NCBI GenBank assembly: GCA_025517565.1
Contig: JAOPKD010000001.1
Location: forward strand, 434,001 to 498,000
Reading direction: 5' to 3'
From: Halapricum hydrolyticum
GTDB lineage: Archaea > Halobacteriota > Halobacteria > Halobacteriales > Haloarculaceae
DNA length: 64,000 nt
Notes under the pieces: model-generated
The model's input: the letters and a program-made list of their open reading frames with translations, nothing else
What the model was told of the DNA's origin: nothing
Databases searched by the model: none
Translations under genes and position numbers: made by a program
Part shown: one piece after another, positions 51,573 to 58,847 of the stretch
How the letters are laid out: every line of letters begins with the position of its first letter
How positions within the stretch are numbered: position 1 is the first letter of the stretch

Positions 51573-52109
51573 ATGGCTTTTGAGGATCTCCTGGAGGACC
51601 CGGTCATACAGAAGTACCTCCACGAACTCGTCGGACCGAAGGGGATGCCCGTCGCCGCCGCGCCGCCGGACGGCGAAGTGACGGACGAGGAACTGGCGGA
51701 GGAGTTGGGACTCGAACTCAACGACGTCCGTCGAGCGCTTTTCATCCTCTACGAGAACGACCTGGCGAGCTACCGCCGACTGCGCGACGAGGATTCGGGC
51801 TGGCTGACGTATCTGTGGACGTTCCACTACGATAACGTCCCGGAGCAACTCGAACACGAGATGCACCGGTTGCTCGAAGGGCTCGAAGAACGTCGGGAAT
51901 ACGAGTTCGAACACGAGTTCTACCTCTGTGAGAACTGCGGGATCCGCTTCGAGTTCGGCGAAGCGATGGACTTCGGCTTCGAGTGTCCCGAATGTGGCTC
52001 GCAGCTCGACGCGATGGAGAACACGATGTTGCTCGAAGCGATGGAAGAGCGGATCGAACAGCTGCGCGACGAACTCAACGTCGAACCCGACTCGGAAGTA
52101 CAAGCCTGA
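51573..52109 (+). CDS. tfe: Transcription initiation factor TFE, alpha subunit
   Basis: 178 residues. An N-terminal winged helix (VTDEELAEELGLELNDVRRA, LFILYENDLASYRRLRDEDS, GWLTYLWTF) precedes a zinc ribbon (YLCENCGIRFEFGEAMDFGF then ECPECG) and an acidic helix. TFE stabilises the open complex of archaeal RNA polymerase together with TBP and TFB. GACTTAAC at 51540-51547 is centred about 27 bases before the ATG, giving a nearly leaderless transcript. It overlaps the DUF2110 gene by one base. Confidence 0.96.
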   Translation: MAFEDLLEDPVIQKYLHELVGPKGMPVAAAPPDGEVTDEELAEELGLELNDVRRALFILYENDLASYRRLRDEDSGWLTYLWTFHYDNVPEQLEHEMHRLLEGLEERREYEFEHEFYLCENCGIRFEFGEAMDFGFECPECGSQLDAMENTMLLEAMEERIEQLRDELNVEPDSEVQA

Positions 52110-52780
52110 TGGTCATCCTTGCAACCAAGTGTTACGTCGCCGGCGACGCCCGCCAGCGAGCGCTCGACTCGCTGACCTCGCAGGTCGAGAACCTGCTGGG
52201 CGAGCTGGACGTGACCTACGACGTCGGTGTTCGCGACGACGACTTCCCGTCGGTGACAGTCGAGGGAGACGACGAAACGGTCGCTCAAAACCTCCTGCGC
52301 GAGGAGTTCGGCGAGATTACGCCACACCTCACGCCAGGAGAGGGACACGTCGGCACGCTCGAACGATGGGACGACGATGGGTTCTATCTCGACGCTGGCC
52401 GAGAGGTCCACGTGCCGGCTTCCGAGCTTGGTCTCGGACCGGGATCGCCCGAGCAGATCCGGACGCGGTTCGGCCTCGTCCAGCATCTCCCACTACGGTT
52501 CGTTCCCCAGGAAGACGGTCCGACGCGACTGGCAGACGAGGAACGCGATCGCCTCTACGAGTGGACGCGCGGCAACGGCCGGGTCAACGTCAACAGCGCC
52601 ACGCGGGCCGAAGTCCGGGCGACGGTCAACCGCGCCGGCCACGCCCAGGACATCGTCACCGTCGAACGGCTTGGACTGCTTGAACAGAGTATCGTCTGCA
52701 CGGAAGATACCGACCCGCCGGGGCTGCTCTCGAGTATCGGGTCGTATCTCTCCGCGGAGTTGCTCGCTGTCGTTCCATGA
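52109..52780 (+). CDS. DUF2110 family protein
   Basis: 223 residues, soluble: VILATKCYVAGDARQRALDS, LDVTYDVGVRDDDFPSVTVE, then LRFVPQEDGPTRLADEERDR and GNGRVNVNSATRAEVRATVN. Its start codon shares an A with the tfe stop (TGATG), so the two are translationally coupled; tfe-DUF2110 pairing is a conserved haloarchaeal order. The function is unknown; a role in transcription or RNA metabolism is suggested only by the pairing. Confidence 0.88.
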   Translation: MVILATKCYVAGDARQRALDSLTSQVENLLGELDVTYDVGVRDDDFPSVTVEGDDETVAQNLLREEFGEITPHLTPGEGHVGTLERWDDDGFYLDAGREVHVPASELGLGPGSPEQIRTRFGLVQHLPLRFVPQEDGPTRLADEERDRLYEWTRGNGRVNVNSATRAEVRATVNRAGHAQDIVTVERLGLLEQSIVCTEDTDPPGLLSSIGSYLSAELLAVVP

Positions 52781-52853
52781 TAGTGACCGTTATGCACCGG
52801 TGCGACCGCCTGCTGCGTGACAGCCGACGCGGAATTGGCTTACAACAGCTATC

Positions 52854-53612
52854 ATGAATCGTCGGCTCCTCGCACTCTTCGGTCTCGGCGCCCTCGTCGT
52901 TCTGGCGGGTTGTCTCGGCGGCTCCGGCCCGTCTGACGACCAGTTACAGGAAGACGCCGAGTACGACTGGGACACCACTGCGAACGGGACGATCCGAATC
53001 GGCGGGGACAGCTACACTGCCGTCTATGAGATCCACAACACATCGACGCTGTCACTCCACCAGCGGGACATGTTCAACAACCGCGAACCGCTCCCGATCA
53101 GGGCGTTGCAGTTCCGCTATCCCGACGGGACGGTCGTCGACGCCGAAGCGTTCGAGGTGTCGAGAAACGCCGAGCGGATCCGGCTGGAACTCCCCAATCG
53201 CACCGGTAAACTCGCGTACACCGTCGAGCAGAGTGGCAAGACCGTGCAGACGGCGACGTTCGTCGACGGCAGCTACGAGGTCGTACTCCCGCCGAAGACA
53301 GACGTCGGCGTGCCGATCCTCTCGAACGTCTCTCCCGGCGGCTACGAGACCGAGACGATCGACGGGCGGGTCCACATCACCTGGGACGACATCGATAGCG
53401 ACGAGCTGGCGGTCGAGTACTATCTCGAGCGCGATCTGTGGCTGTTCGGCGGTCTGTTCGCGCTGCTCGCACTCGTCGGACTCGGTGGCGGGCTCTACTA
53501 CTGGTTCCAGATCCGCACGCTGCAGGACCGGCGCGAAGAAGTGGGACTCGACGTCGAGGACGAAGACGACGACCTGCGCGACGAAGGGCCACCGCCGGGG
53601 ATGGGTCGGTAG
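52854..53612 (+). CDS. DUF5803-like membrane lipoprotein
   Basis: 252 residues. A Sec lipoprotein signal (RRLLALFGLGALVVLAGC, lipobox LAGC) is followed by an extracellular beta-rich domain (about 35-195). A transmembrane helix (LWLFGGLFALLALVGLGGGL, about 197-216) and a charged cytoplasmic tail ending PPPGMGR complete it. The protein is therefore anchored at both ends. Matches the haloarchaeal family that follows tfe-DUF2110. Function unknown. Confidence 0.83.
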   Translation: MNRRLLALFGLGALVVLAGCLGGSGPSDDQLQEDAEYDWDTTANGTIRIGGDSYTAVYEIHNTSTLSLHQRDMFNNREPLPIRALQFRYPDGTVVDAEAFEVSRNAERIRLELPNRTGKLAYTVEQSGKTVQTATFVDGSYEVVLPPKTDVGVPILSNVSPGGYETETIDGRVHITWDDIDSDELAVEYYLERDLWLFGGLFALLALVGLGGGLYYWFQIRTLQDRREEVGLDVEDEDDDLRDEGPPPGMGR

Positions 53613-53678
53613 GTTCCGGCCCGATCGAGATGGCCATCGGGCGACACGCCTTTGCTGTCGAGACCACAACGGTCGAGC

Positions 53679-54380
53679 ATGCGCGTCGCGCTGGTGTCTG
53701 TCGGCGACGAGTTGCTTGTCGGCGACACCGTCAACACGAACGCTGCGTGGCTCGCCCGCCAGCTAACGGATCGGGGCGTCGACGTCGAACGCGTCACCGT
53801 CGTGCCGGATCGCGTCGATGACATCGCCCGGGTCGTCAACGAGTACCGCGCTGAATATGACACCGTGTTAGTCACCGGGGGGATCGGGCCCACGCACGAC
53901 GACGTGACGATGGACGCGGTCGCAGCGGCCGTCGGCCAGTCGATGGAACCGAGCGAAGCGGCCCTGGAGTACATCGAAACCCAGCGCGGGTACGCTCGCG
54001 AGGACCTGACGGAAGGGACGGCCGAGATTCCTGCTGACGGGGAGTTCATCCCGAACCCGGTCGGGGTTGCGCCGGGCTGTCACGTCGAGAATATCTACGT
54101 GCTTCCCGGCGTCCCCGAAGAGATGCGCGGGATGTTCGGCGAGATCGCCGAGCAGTTCAGCGGAACGGTCAAACACACCAGGACAGTGACTGCCGACGAG
54201 CCGGAGAGCGCGCTGCTCGATCGGATCGAGGACCTCCGCGAGCGCTTCGACGTCGCTGTCGGCGTCTATCCCGGCGAGGATGTCAGGGTGAAGATCACCG
54301 GCTTCGACGCCGCGACCGTCGAAAGCGCCGCGTCGTGGCTCCGCGAGCGCGTCGAGGCGCCGGACGGTCAGTCAAGATAG
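53679..54380 (+). CDS. CinA-like molybdopterin-binding domain protein
   Basis: 233 residues: RVALVSVGDELLVGDTVNTN and YDTVLVTGGIGPTHDDVTMD are the MoaB/CinA-N signatures, with FIPNPVGVAPGCHVENIYVL and PGVPEEM completing the COG1058 pattern. Bacterial CinA uses this domain as an ADP-ribose pyrophosphatase with a C-terminal deamidase; that second domain is absent. Nucleotide hydrolysis is inferred. Ends in a 13-base overlap with a convergent small gene. Confidence 0.88.
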   Translation: MRVALVSVGDELLVGDTVNTNAAWLARQLTDRGVDVERVTVVPDRVDDIARVVNEYRAEYDTVLVTGGIGPTHDDVTMDAVAAAVGQSMEPSEAALEYIETQRGYAREDLTEGTAEIPADGEFIPNPVGVAPGCHVENIYVLPGVPEEMRGMFGEIAEQFSGTVKHTRTVTADEPESALLDRIEDLRERFDVAVGVYPGEDVRVKITGFDAATVESAASWLRERVEAPDGQSR

Positions 54381-54490
54381 AGTTCCTGCAGCCAGGCGTA
54401 GGTCAACACGAGCCCCCCGATGGCGACGATCGCCCCGGCGAGATTGATCACGTCCCCGTTGACGGCTGTTTCGGCGAGTGGCACGAGCAT
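54368..54490 (-). CDS. 40-residue single-helix membrane protein
   Basis: MLVPLAETAVNGDVINLAGA followed by IVAIGGLVLTYAWLQELYLD: one hydrophobic helix (about 16-32) and a short amphipathic end. A clear TATA box (TTTTTATA read on the minus strand, 54513-54520) is centred 26-27 bases before the ATG, so it is expressed from its own leaderless promoter. Its 3' end overlaps the CinA-like gene by 13 bases. Function unknown. Confidence 0.65.
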   Translation of the reverse strand: MLVPLAETAVNGDVINLAGAIVAIGGLVLTYAWLQELYLD

Positions 54491-54512
54491 ATCATCTACT
54501 CCGCAAGCGAGG

Positions 54513-54520
54513 TATAAAAA
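54513..54520 (-). promoter_or_regulatory. TATA box of the 40-residue membrane protein gene
   Basis: TATAAAAA on the plus strand, read as TTTTTATA on the minus strand; spacing to the ATG at 54490 is that of archaeal leaderless genes. Confidence 0.65.
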
Positions 54521-54612
54521 TGTCGGCGACCTACTCCTGAAGGGATCGGGCTGGGCGCTGTCCCGCCGTGGGACACCGTGGCGTTTTCCCGGTGAGCCTC
54601 CGTGGTACGAGT

Positions 54613-55692
54613 ATGCGCACTATCGGGTTCGTCGTCAATCCCATCGCCGGCATGGGCGGGCGCGTCGGGCTGAAAGGCACCGACGATAGACTGCAGCAGG
54701 CCCGGGAGCGTGGTGCCCGACCACGTGCCCCCGACCGCGTGCGAGAAGCGCTCGACGCGATGGCCGCGACCGGCGTCGACATCGCGCTCCTGACGTATGC
54801 CGGCGTCATGGGAGAATCCGTGGCGCGCGATGCGGGGTTCGATCCCGAGGTCGTCGGCGAGCCCGAAGCCGGTCCCGACGCCGACATCGGCGAGACGACT
54901 GCCGCCGACACGCGCGCGGCCGTCCGATCGCTTCTCGACCGTGACGTCGATCTGATCGTTTTCGTCGGCGGCGACGGGACGGCTGTCGACGTCGCCGAAG
55001 CACTCGACGGTGCGGACGTGCCAGTCTTCGGCGTGCCCGCGGGCGTCAAGGTCTACTCGTCGGTCTTCGGCGTGACGCCACGCGCCGCCGGGCGGGTCGC
55101 CGCGACCTTCGAGGCTGTCACGGACGGCGAAGTCAACGACATCGACGAGGACGCCTACCGGGACGGACGGGTCCGCTCGGAGTTACACGCCGTCGTGACC
55201 GTCCCACGGGCCCAACAGCGCCAGTCGAGCAAGCAACTCGCTGGCGGGACGGTCGAGGCCGTCGCCGAGGGGTTCGCCGAAGAGGTCCGGCCCGACGTTA
55301 CGTACGTGCTCGGACCCGGCGGCACCGTCGGTGCGATCAAGACGGAACTCGGATTCGAGGGGGCGCCGCTGGGAGTCGACGTCTGGCGTGACGGCGAATT
55401 ACTGGCCGAAGACGCACGCGAGAGCGAGATCCTCGACGCGCTCGGCGAGGACAACGTCATCGTCGTCTCGCCGATCGGCGGGCAGGGGTTCGTCTTCGGC
55501 CGCGGGAACCAGCAGCTCTCGCCGTCCGTGATCCGCCAGTGCGAGATCGAGATCGTCGCGTCACGGCGGAAAGCCGACCAGCTGGGCGTGCTCCGGGTCG
55601 ATACCGGAGACGCCGACCTGGACGAGCAGTTGCGCGGGTGGCAACGGGTCCGCGTCGGGCGCTTCGAGCGCCGTCTCATGGAAATCGTCTAG
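54613..55692 (+). CDS. ATP-NAD kinase-like protein (COG3199 type)
   Basis: 359 residues. GFVVNPIAGMGGRVGLKGTD at the start and VDLIVFVGGDGTAVDVAEAL contain the NAD-kinase GGDGT phosphate loop. VFGVPAGVKVYSSVFGVTPR and YVLGPGGTVGAIKTELG follow the pattern of the COG3199 branch. The C-terminal domain ends VVSPIGGQGFVFGRGNQQLS with basic residues. It likely phosphorylates NAD or a related substrate in the cytoplasm. The ATG at 54613 is chosen; the earlier in-frame start at 54568 adds unrelated residues. Confidence 0.88.
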   Translation: MRTIGFVVNPIAGMGGRVGLKGTDDRLQQARERGARPRAPDRVREALDAMAATGVDIALLTYAGVMGESVARDAGFDPEVVGEPEAGPDADIGETTAADTRAAVRSLLDRDVDLIVFVGGDGTAVDVAEALDGADVPVFGVPAGVKVYSSVFGVTPRAAGRVAATFEAVTDGEVNDIDEDAYRDGRVRSELHAVVTVPRAQQRQSSKQLAGGTVEAVAEGFAEEVRPDVTYVLGPGGTVGAIKTELGFEGAPLGVDVWRDGELLAEDARESEILDALGEDNVIVVSPIGGQGFVFGRGNQQLSPSVIRQCEIEIVASRRKADQLGVLRVDTGDADLDEQLRGWQRVRVGRFERRLMEIV

Positions 55693-55800
55693 TCAGGGAG
55701 CGACACGCTGCGACCGCCGGGGAGCCCGCACCGTGCGCGCAATACGAGATGTATAGACATGGGTTGACAAATGACCAAATATGGACGTATATGCACAAGG

Positions 55801-55810
55801 TTAAGATATA
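55801..55810 (+). promoter_or_regulatory. TATA box of the PhoU/AbrB gene
   Basis: TTAAGATATA is centred about 26 bases before the ATG at 55831. Upstream lies an AT-rich stretch with ATAT-GGACGT-ATAT (about 55782-55795), a symmetrical site that could bind a dimer such as the AbrB domain of the encoded protein. Confidence 0.5.
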
Positions 55811-55830
55811 CTGCCGATCATAAAGGGCAT

Positions 55831-56880
55831 ATGGAAACCCGGAAAGTACAGCGACTGGGGCCGTCGACGCTCGCGATGACGTTGCCGGCGGAATGGACCA
55901 CGAACCAGGGCGTCGAGAAGGGCGACGAGGTCTCGTTGCGGATCGGCGACAAGGGAACGCTGACGGTGCTGCCCGAGTCCGTCCAGTCCGAGGAGTCGGA
56001 AGCAGTCATTCACGTCGCGGATCTGGACGCCGACAGTCTGGAACGGGCGATCGTCGCCCAGTACGTGCTCGGACGGCGGATCATCCACGTCGACGCTGGC
56101 GAGGGAGAGACACTGTCCAGCGAGCACATCAACGCCGTCTACAACGCCGAGACCCAGCTGATGGGGCTAGGCGTCATCGAGGAGACGCCCGATCGGATCG
56201 CGATCCGGTGTTCGGTCGACGCCGAGGACTTCACGCTCGACAACCTCATCGAGCGCCTGGAATCGACGGGATCGACGATGCGCAACGAGGGGATCAAGGC
56301 GCTCGCACACGGCAACCCCGACCTCGCACAGCGTGCGCTCAACCGGGAGCGGCAGGCCAACAAGATCTTCGTGCTCATGCTCCGGTTGATCTTCACTGCT
56401 TACCAGAACCCCAACCTCGCGCGGGCCGTTGGACTGGAGGACGGCTTCCCGCTGATCGGCTACCGCTCGATCGCGAAGAACCTCGAACTGACTGCCGACA
56501 ACGCCGAGGACATCGCCGAGATCGCGCTGGGAGCCGAAGACCACTCGCTGACGGTCGATTCCTCGACGATGAAGCGGATCCGCGATTTCACCGATCAGGT
56601 GAACGAGATGACCGAGCAGGCCGCTCACGCCGCCGTCGAGCGCGATTACAACGCCGCGATCGAGGTCCGCAAGCAGTACGCGGAGGTCGAGGACTGCGTC
56701 CAGAACATCCTCGCGGACCTGCCCGAGATGAGCAACACGGACCTCCTCGAGATCAGAGAGGTGCTCGTCAGCCTCCAGCAGACGGCCGAATACGCCGTCC
56801 GGAACGCCGAGATCGCGACGAACCTCGCGCTCAACGAGGAGAGCGAGCACACGACGATCCGGACGCCGACCGGCGAATGA
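55831..56880 (+). CDS. Phosphate uptake regulator: AbrB domain fused to PhoU
   Basis: 349 residues. Residues 1-45 form an AbrB/SpoVT DNA-binding domain (TRKVQRLGPSTLAMTLPAEW, KGDEVSLRIGDKGTLTVLPE). The remainder forms two PhoU-like three-helix bundles with acidic metal sites (MKRIRDFTDQVNEMTEQAAH and AEVEDCVQNILADLPEM). PhoU proteins damp phosphate import; the archaeal fusion probably links phosphate status to transcription. No pst genes are adjacent. The leaderless ATG at 55831 is set by the TATA box; the upstream frame from 55771 crosses the promoter. Confidence 0.92.
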   Translation: METRKVQRLGPSTLAMTLPAEWTTNQGVEKGDEVSLRIGDKGTLTVLPESVQSEESEAVIHVADLDADSLERAIVAQYVLGRRIIHVDAGEGETLSSEHINAVYNAETQLMGLGVIEETPDRIAIRCSVDAEDFTLDNLIERLESTGSTMRNEGIKALAHGNPDLAQRALNRERQANKIFVLMLRLIFTAYQNPNLARAVGLEDGFPLIGYRSIAKNLELTADNAEDIAEIALGAEDHSLTVDSSTMKRIRDFTDQVNEMTEQAAHAAVERDYNAAIEVRKQYAEVEDCVQNILADLPEMSNTDLLEIREVLVSLQQTAEYAVRNAEIATNLALNEESEHTTIRTPTGE

Positions 56881-56910
56881 GTTAAGTAGCGACTGCCGGT
56901 ATCGAAGGGC

Positions 56911-57099
56911 ATGAGCGAAACTGCCGGGAGTTCGGACATGGGGATCGGCCTCGGTATGTTGTTCGGCACACTCGCACTGGCCGGTGCCGCAGTGATGTAT
57001 CTCGCTGTCGACGATCAAGTGTTCGCGGCGACAGGGTTCGCCGTCGCTGTGATCGCGGGATCGATCGCGATCGGCGCGCTACACGTCTACGGCGAGTAG
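56911..57099 (+). CDS. Two-helix small membrane protein (DUF7525-like)
   Basis: 62 residues: MSETAGSSDMGIGLGMLFGT, then two helices at about 10-32 and 38-58, ending HVYGE. GTTAAGTA at 56881-56888 is centred 27 bases before the ATG, another leaderless gene. Conserved-looking haloarchaeal protein of unknown function, 30 bases downstream of the PhoU gene. Confidence 0.75.
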   Translation: MSETAGSSDMGIGLGMLFGTLALAGAAVMYLAVDDQVFAATGFAVAVIAGSIAIGALHVYGE

Positions 57100-57135
57100 C
57101 AAACGATTTTTACCGTACAGCACGTATCGTCGTGC

Positions 57136-57360
57136 ATGGGCGAGTTCAGCGAGGAAGAACAGCGGATCCTGGAGTACGTCCGCGAGCGTGCCGCAGGTGG
57201 CGAAGCCTATCTCCGGGCGAAACAGATCGCCGAAGGGATCGGGCTCTCGGCGAAGCAGGTCGGCGTACGCCTGCCGAAGCTCGCCGAGAAGGCCGATGAG
57301 GTCGACATCGAAAAGTGGGGGCGCGCCCGATCGACGACCTGGCGAGTCACACGAGGATAG
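57136..57360 (+). CDS. Winged-helix protein (DUF7123-like)
   Basis: 74 residues: FSEEEQRILEYVRERAAGGE, YLRAKQIAEGIGLSAKQVGV and RLPKLAEKADEVDIEKWGRA form a compact winged helix ending RSTTWRVTRG. GATTTTTAC (57105-57113) is centred 27 bases before the ATG. Likely a DNA-binding regulator conserved across haloarchaea; targets unknown. Confidence 0.83.
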   Translation: MGEFSEEEQRILEYVRERAAGGEAYLRAKQIAEGIGLSAKQVGVRLPKLAEKADEVDIEKWGRARSTTWRVTRG

Positions 57361-57396
57361 GCGGCCTTTTTTGCTCCCGCGGTCCGTAGGCCGGGT

Positions 57397-57831
57397 ATGA
57401 CGATTCGGGTCGAGCGTGTCGTGTCCGTGCCGGCACCGCCGGAGCGCGTCTGGGCATTCATCGTCGATCCCGAGAAACGGGCTCGCCCGATCAGCGTGGT
57501 GACTGACTTCCAGCTCGACGACGATGACGGTCGCAAGGCGACCTGGAAGATCAAGCTCCCGATCCCGCTGATCAACCGGACGATCAATGTCGAGACCGAG
57601 GACGTGACACGCGACCCACCAGAATACGTTAAGTTTACTGGCCGCTCGAAGGTGATGCACGTCACCGGCGAACACGAACTCGAACGAACCGAAGAGGGGA
57701 CGCAACTGACCAACCGCTTCACCGTCGAAGGACGCGTCCCGGGCGTCGAACGCTTCTTCAAGCGGAACCTCGAAGCGGAGTTCGACAACCTCGAAGACGC
57801 CCTGTTCGAGGATCTCGGTCTCAGGCTATGA
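57397..57831 (+). CDS. SRPBCC-family (START-like) protein
   Basis: 144 residues: VERVVSVPAPPERVWAFIVD at the start, TWKIKLPIPLINRTINVETE in the middle and GTQLTNRFTVEGRVPGVERF near the end give the helix-grip fold of polyketide-cyclase/CoxG-like proteins. They bind hydrophobic ligands in the cytoplasm. A T-rich box (CCTTTTTTGC) lies about 27 bases upstream. The stop overlaps the ATG of the nitrilase gene by four bases. Confidence 0.85.
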   Translation: MTIRVERVVSVPAPPERVWAFIVDPEKRARPISVVTDFQLDDDDGRKATWKIKLPIPLINRTINVETEDVTRDPPEYVKFTGRSKVMHVTGEHELERTEEGTQLTNRFTVEGRVPGVERFFKRNLEAEFDNLEDALFEDLGLRL

Positions 57832-58637
57832 AACTCACACTCGCACAGATCGAGATCGAGCCGGCGGCCACGGACGCGAACCTCGAGCGGGCCGTTGACG
57901 CAGTAGAGCGGGCAGCCGACGACGGTGCCGAACTGGTAGTCCTGCCCGAACTGTTCACGGTCAGTTACTTCTCCTTCGGAGACTATGCCCGCAGCGCCGA
58001 GTCGCTGGGGGGCCCGACGCTCGAACGCATCAGGGCCGTCGCAACGGCGGAGAACGTCGCCGTCCTCGCTGGAACCATCGTCGAAGAGCTGGAGGCAACC
58101 GCCGCGGAGACCGATGTGACGGTTCCGAGCGAGGAAGGACTGGCCAACACTGCCGTGCTGTTCGACGCCGACGGCCAGCGACGACTGGTGTATCGAAAGC
58201 ATCACCTGTTCGGATACGACTCCGCCGAGCAGGAGTTGCTGACGCCCGGGGAGCGACTTCCAGTCGCCGAACTCGGTGAGCTGACGATCGGCGTGACGAC
58301 CTGCTACGACCTCCGGTTTCCGGAGCTGTACCGTGACCTCGTGGCCGACGGCGCAGAACTGATAGTCGTCCCGAGTGCGTGGCCGTACCCCCGCGTCGAG
58401 CACTGGCAGCTACTGCCCCGGGCGCGGGCCGTCGAGAACCTCGCGTACGTCGCAGCCGCCAACGGCGTCGGTCGCTTCGAGGAAGCCGAGTTGCTCGGTC
58501 GTTCGACGGTCTTTGACCCCTGGGGGACCAGGCTCTCGAGTTCCGGCGACGAACCGACGCTCGTGACGGCGGAAGCCGTTCCCGAACGGATCGCCGAGGT
58601 GCGCTCGGAGTTCCCGGCTCTGGCCGACCGCCGATGA
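57828..58637 (+). CDS. Carbon-nitrogen hydrolase (nitrilase superfamily)
   Basis: 269 residues. The catalytic triad is visible: Glu in LVVLPELFTV, Lys in LVYRKHHLFG, Cys in VTTCYDLRFPELYR. A further DGAELIVVPSAWPYPRVEHW segment is typical of omega-amidase-like members. It hydrolyses an amide or nitrile of unknown identity. Translationally coupled to the SRPBCC gene through an ATGA overlap. Confidence 0.92.
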   Translation: MKLTLAQIEIEPAATDANLERAVDAVERAADDGAELVVLPELFTVSYFSFGDYARSAESLGGPTLERIRAVATAENVAVLAGTIVEELEATAAETDVTVPSEEGLANTAVLFDADGQRRLVYRKHHLFGYDSAEQELLTPGERLPVAELGELTIGVTTCYDLRFPELYRDLVADGAELIVVPSAWPYPRVEHWQLLPRARAVENLAYVAAANGVGRFEEAELLGRSTVFDPWGTRLSSSGDEPTLVTAEAVPERIAEVRSEFPALADRR

Positions 58638-58847
58638 GGGCAGTGAGACACTGTCTTTTATAAGCCGGTGGTCCCTAGAGGCGAATGCCGGTACGACGCT
58701 TTTCTCGTCAACGCCGGCATAGACTCGACCCGCCTCGCTGCTCGGCCACGCCGCTACGGCCGTCCGGACGGCCACTCCCGGTCAACCCCACACCTCGTCC
58801 GCTCTCCCATCTTCGGCACGTTTGCTACATTCTCGTCAGGCGCAGTC

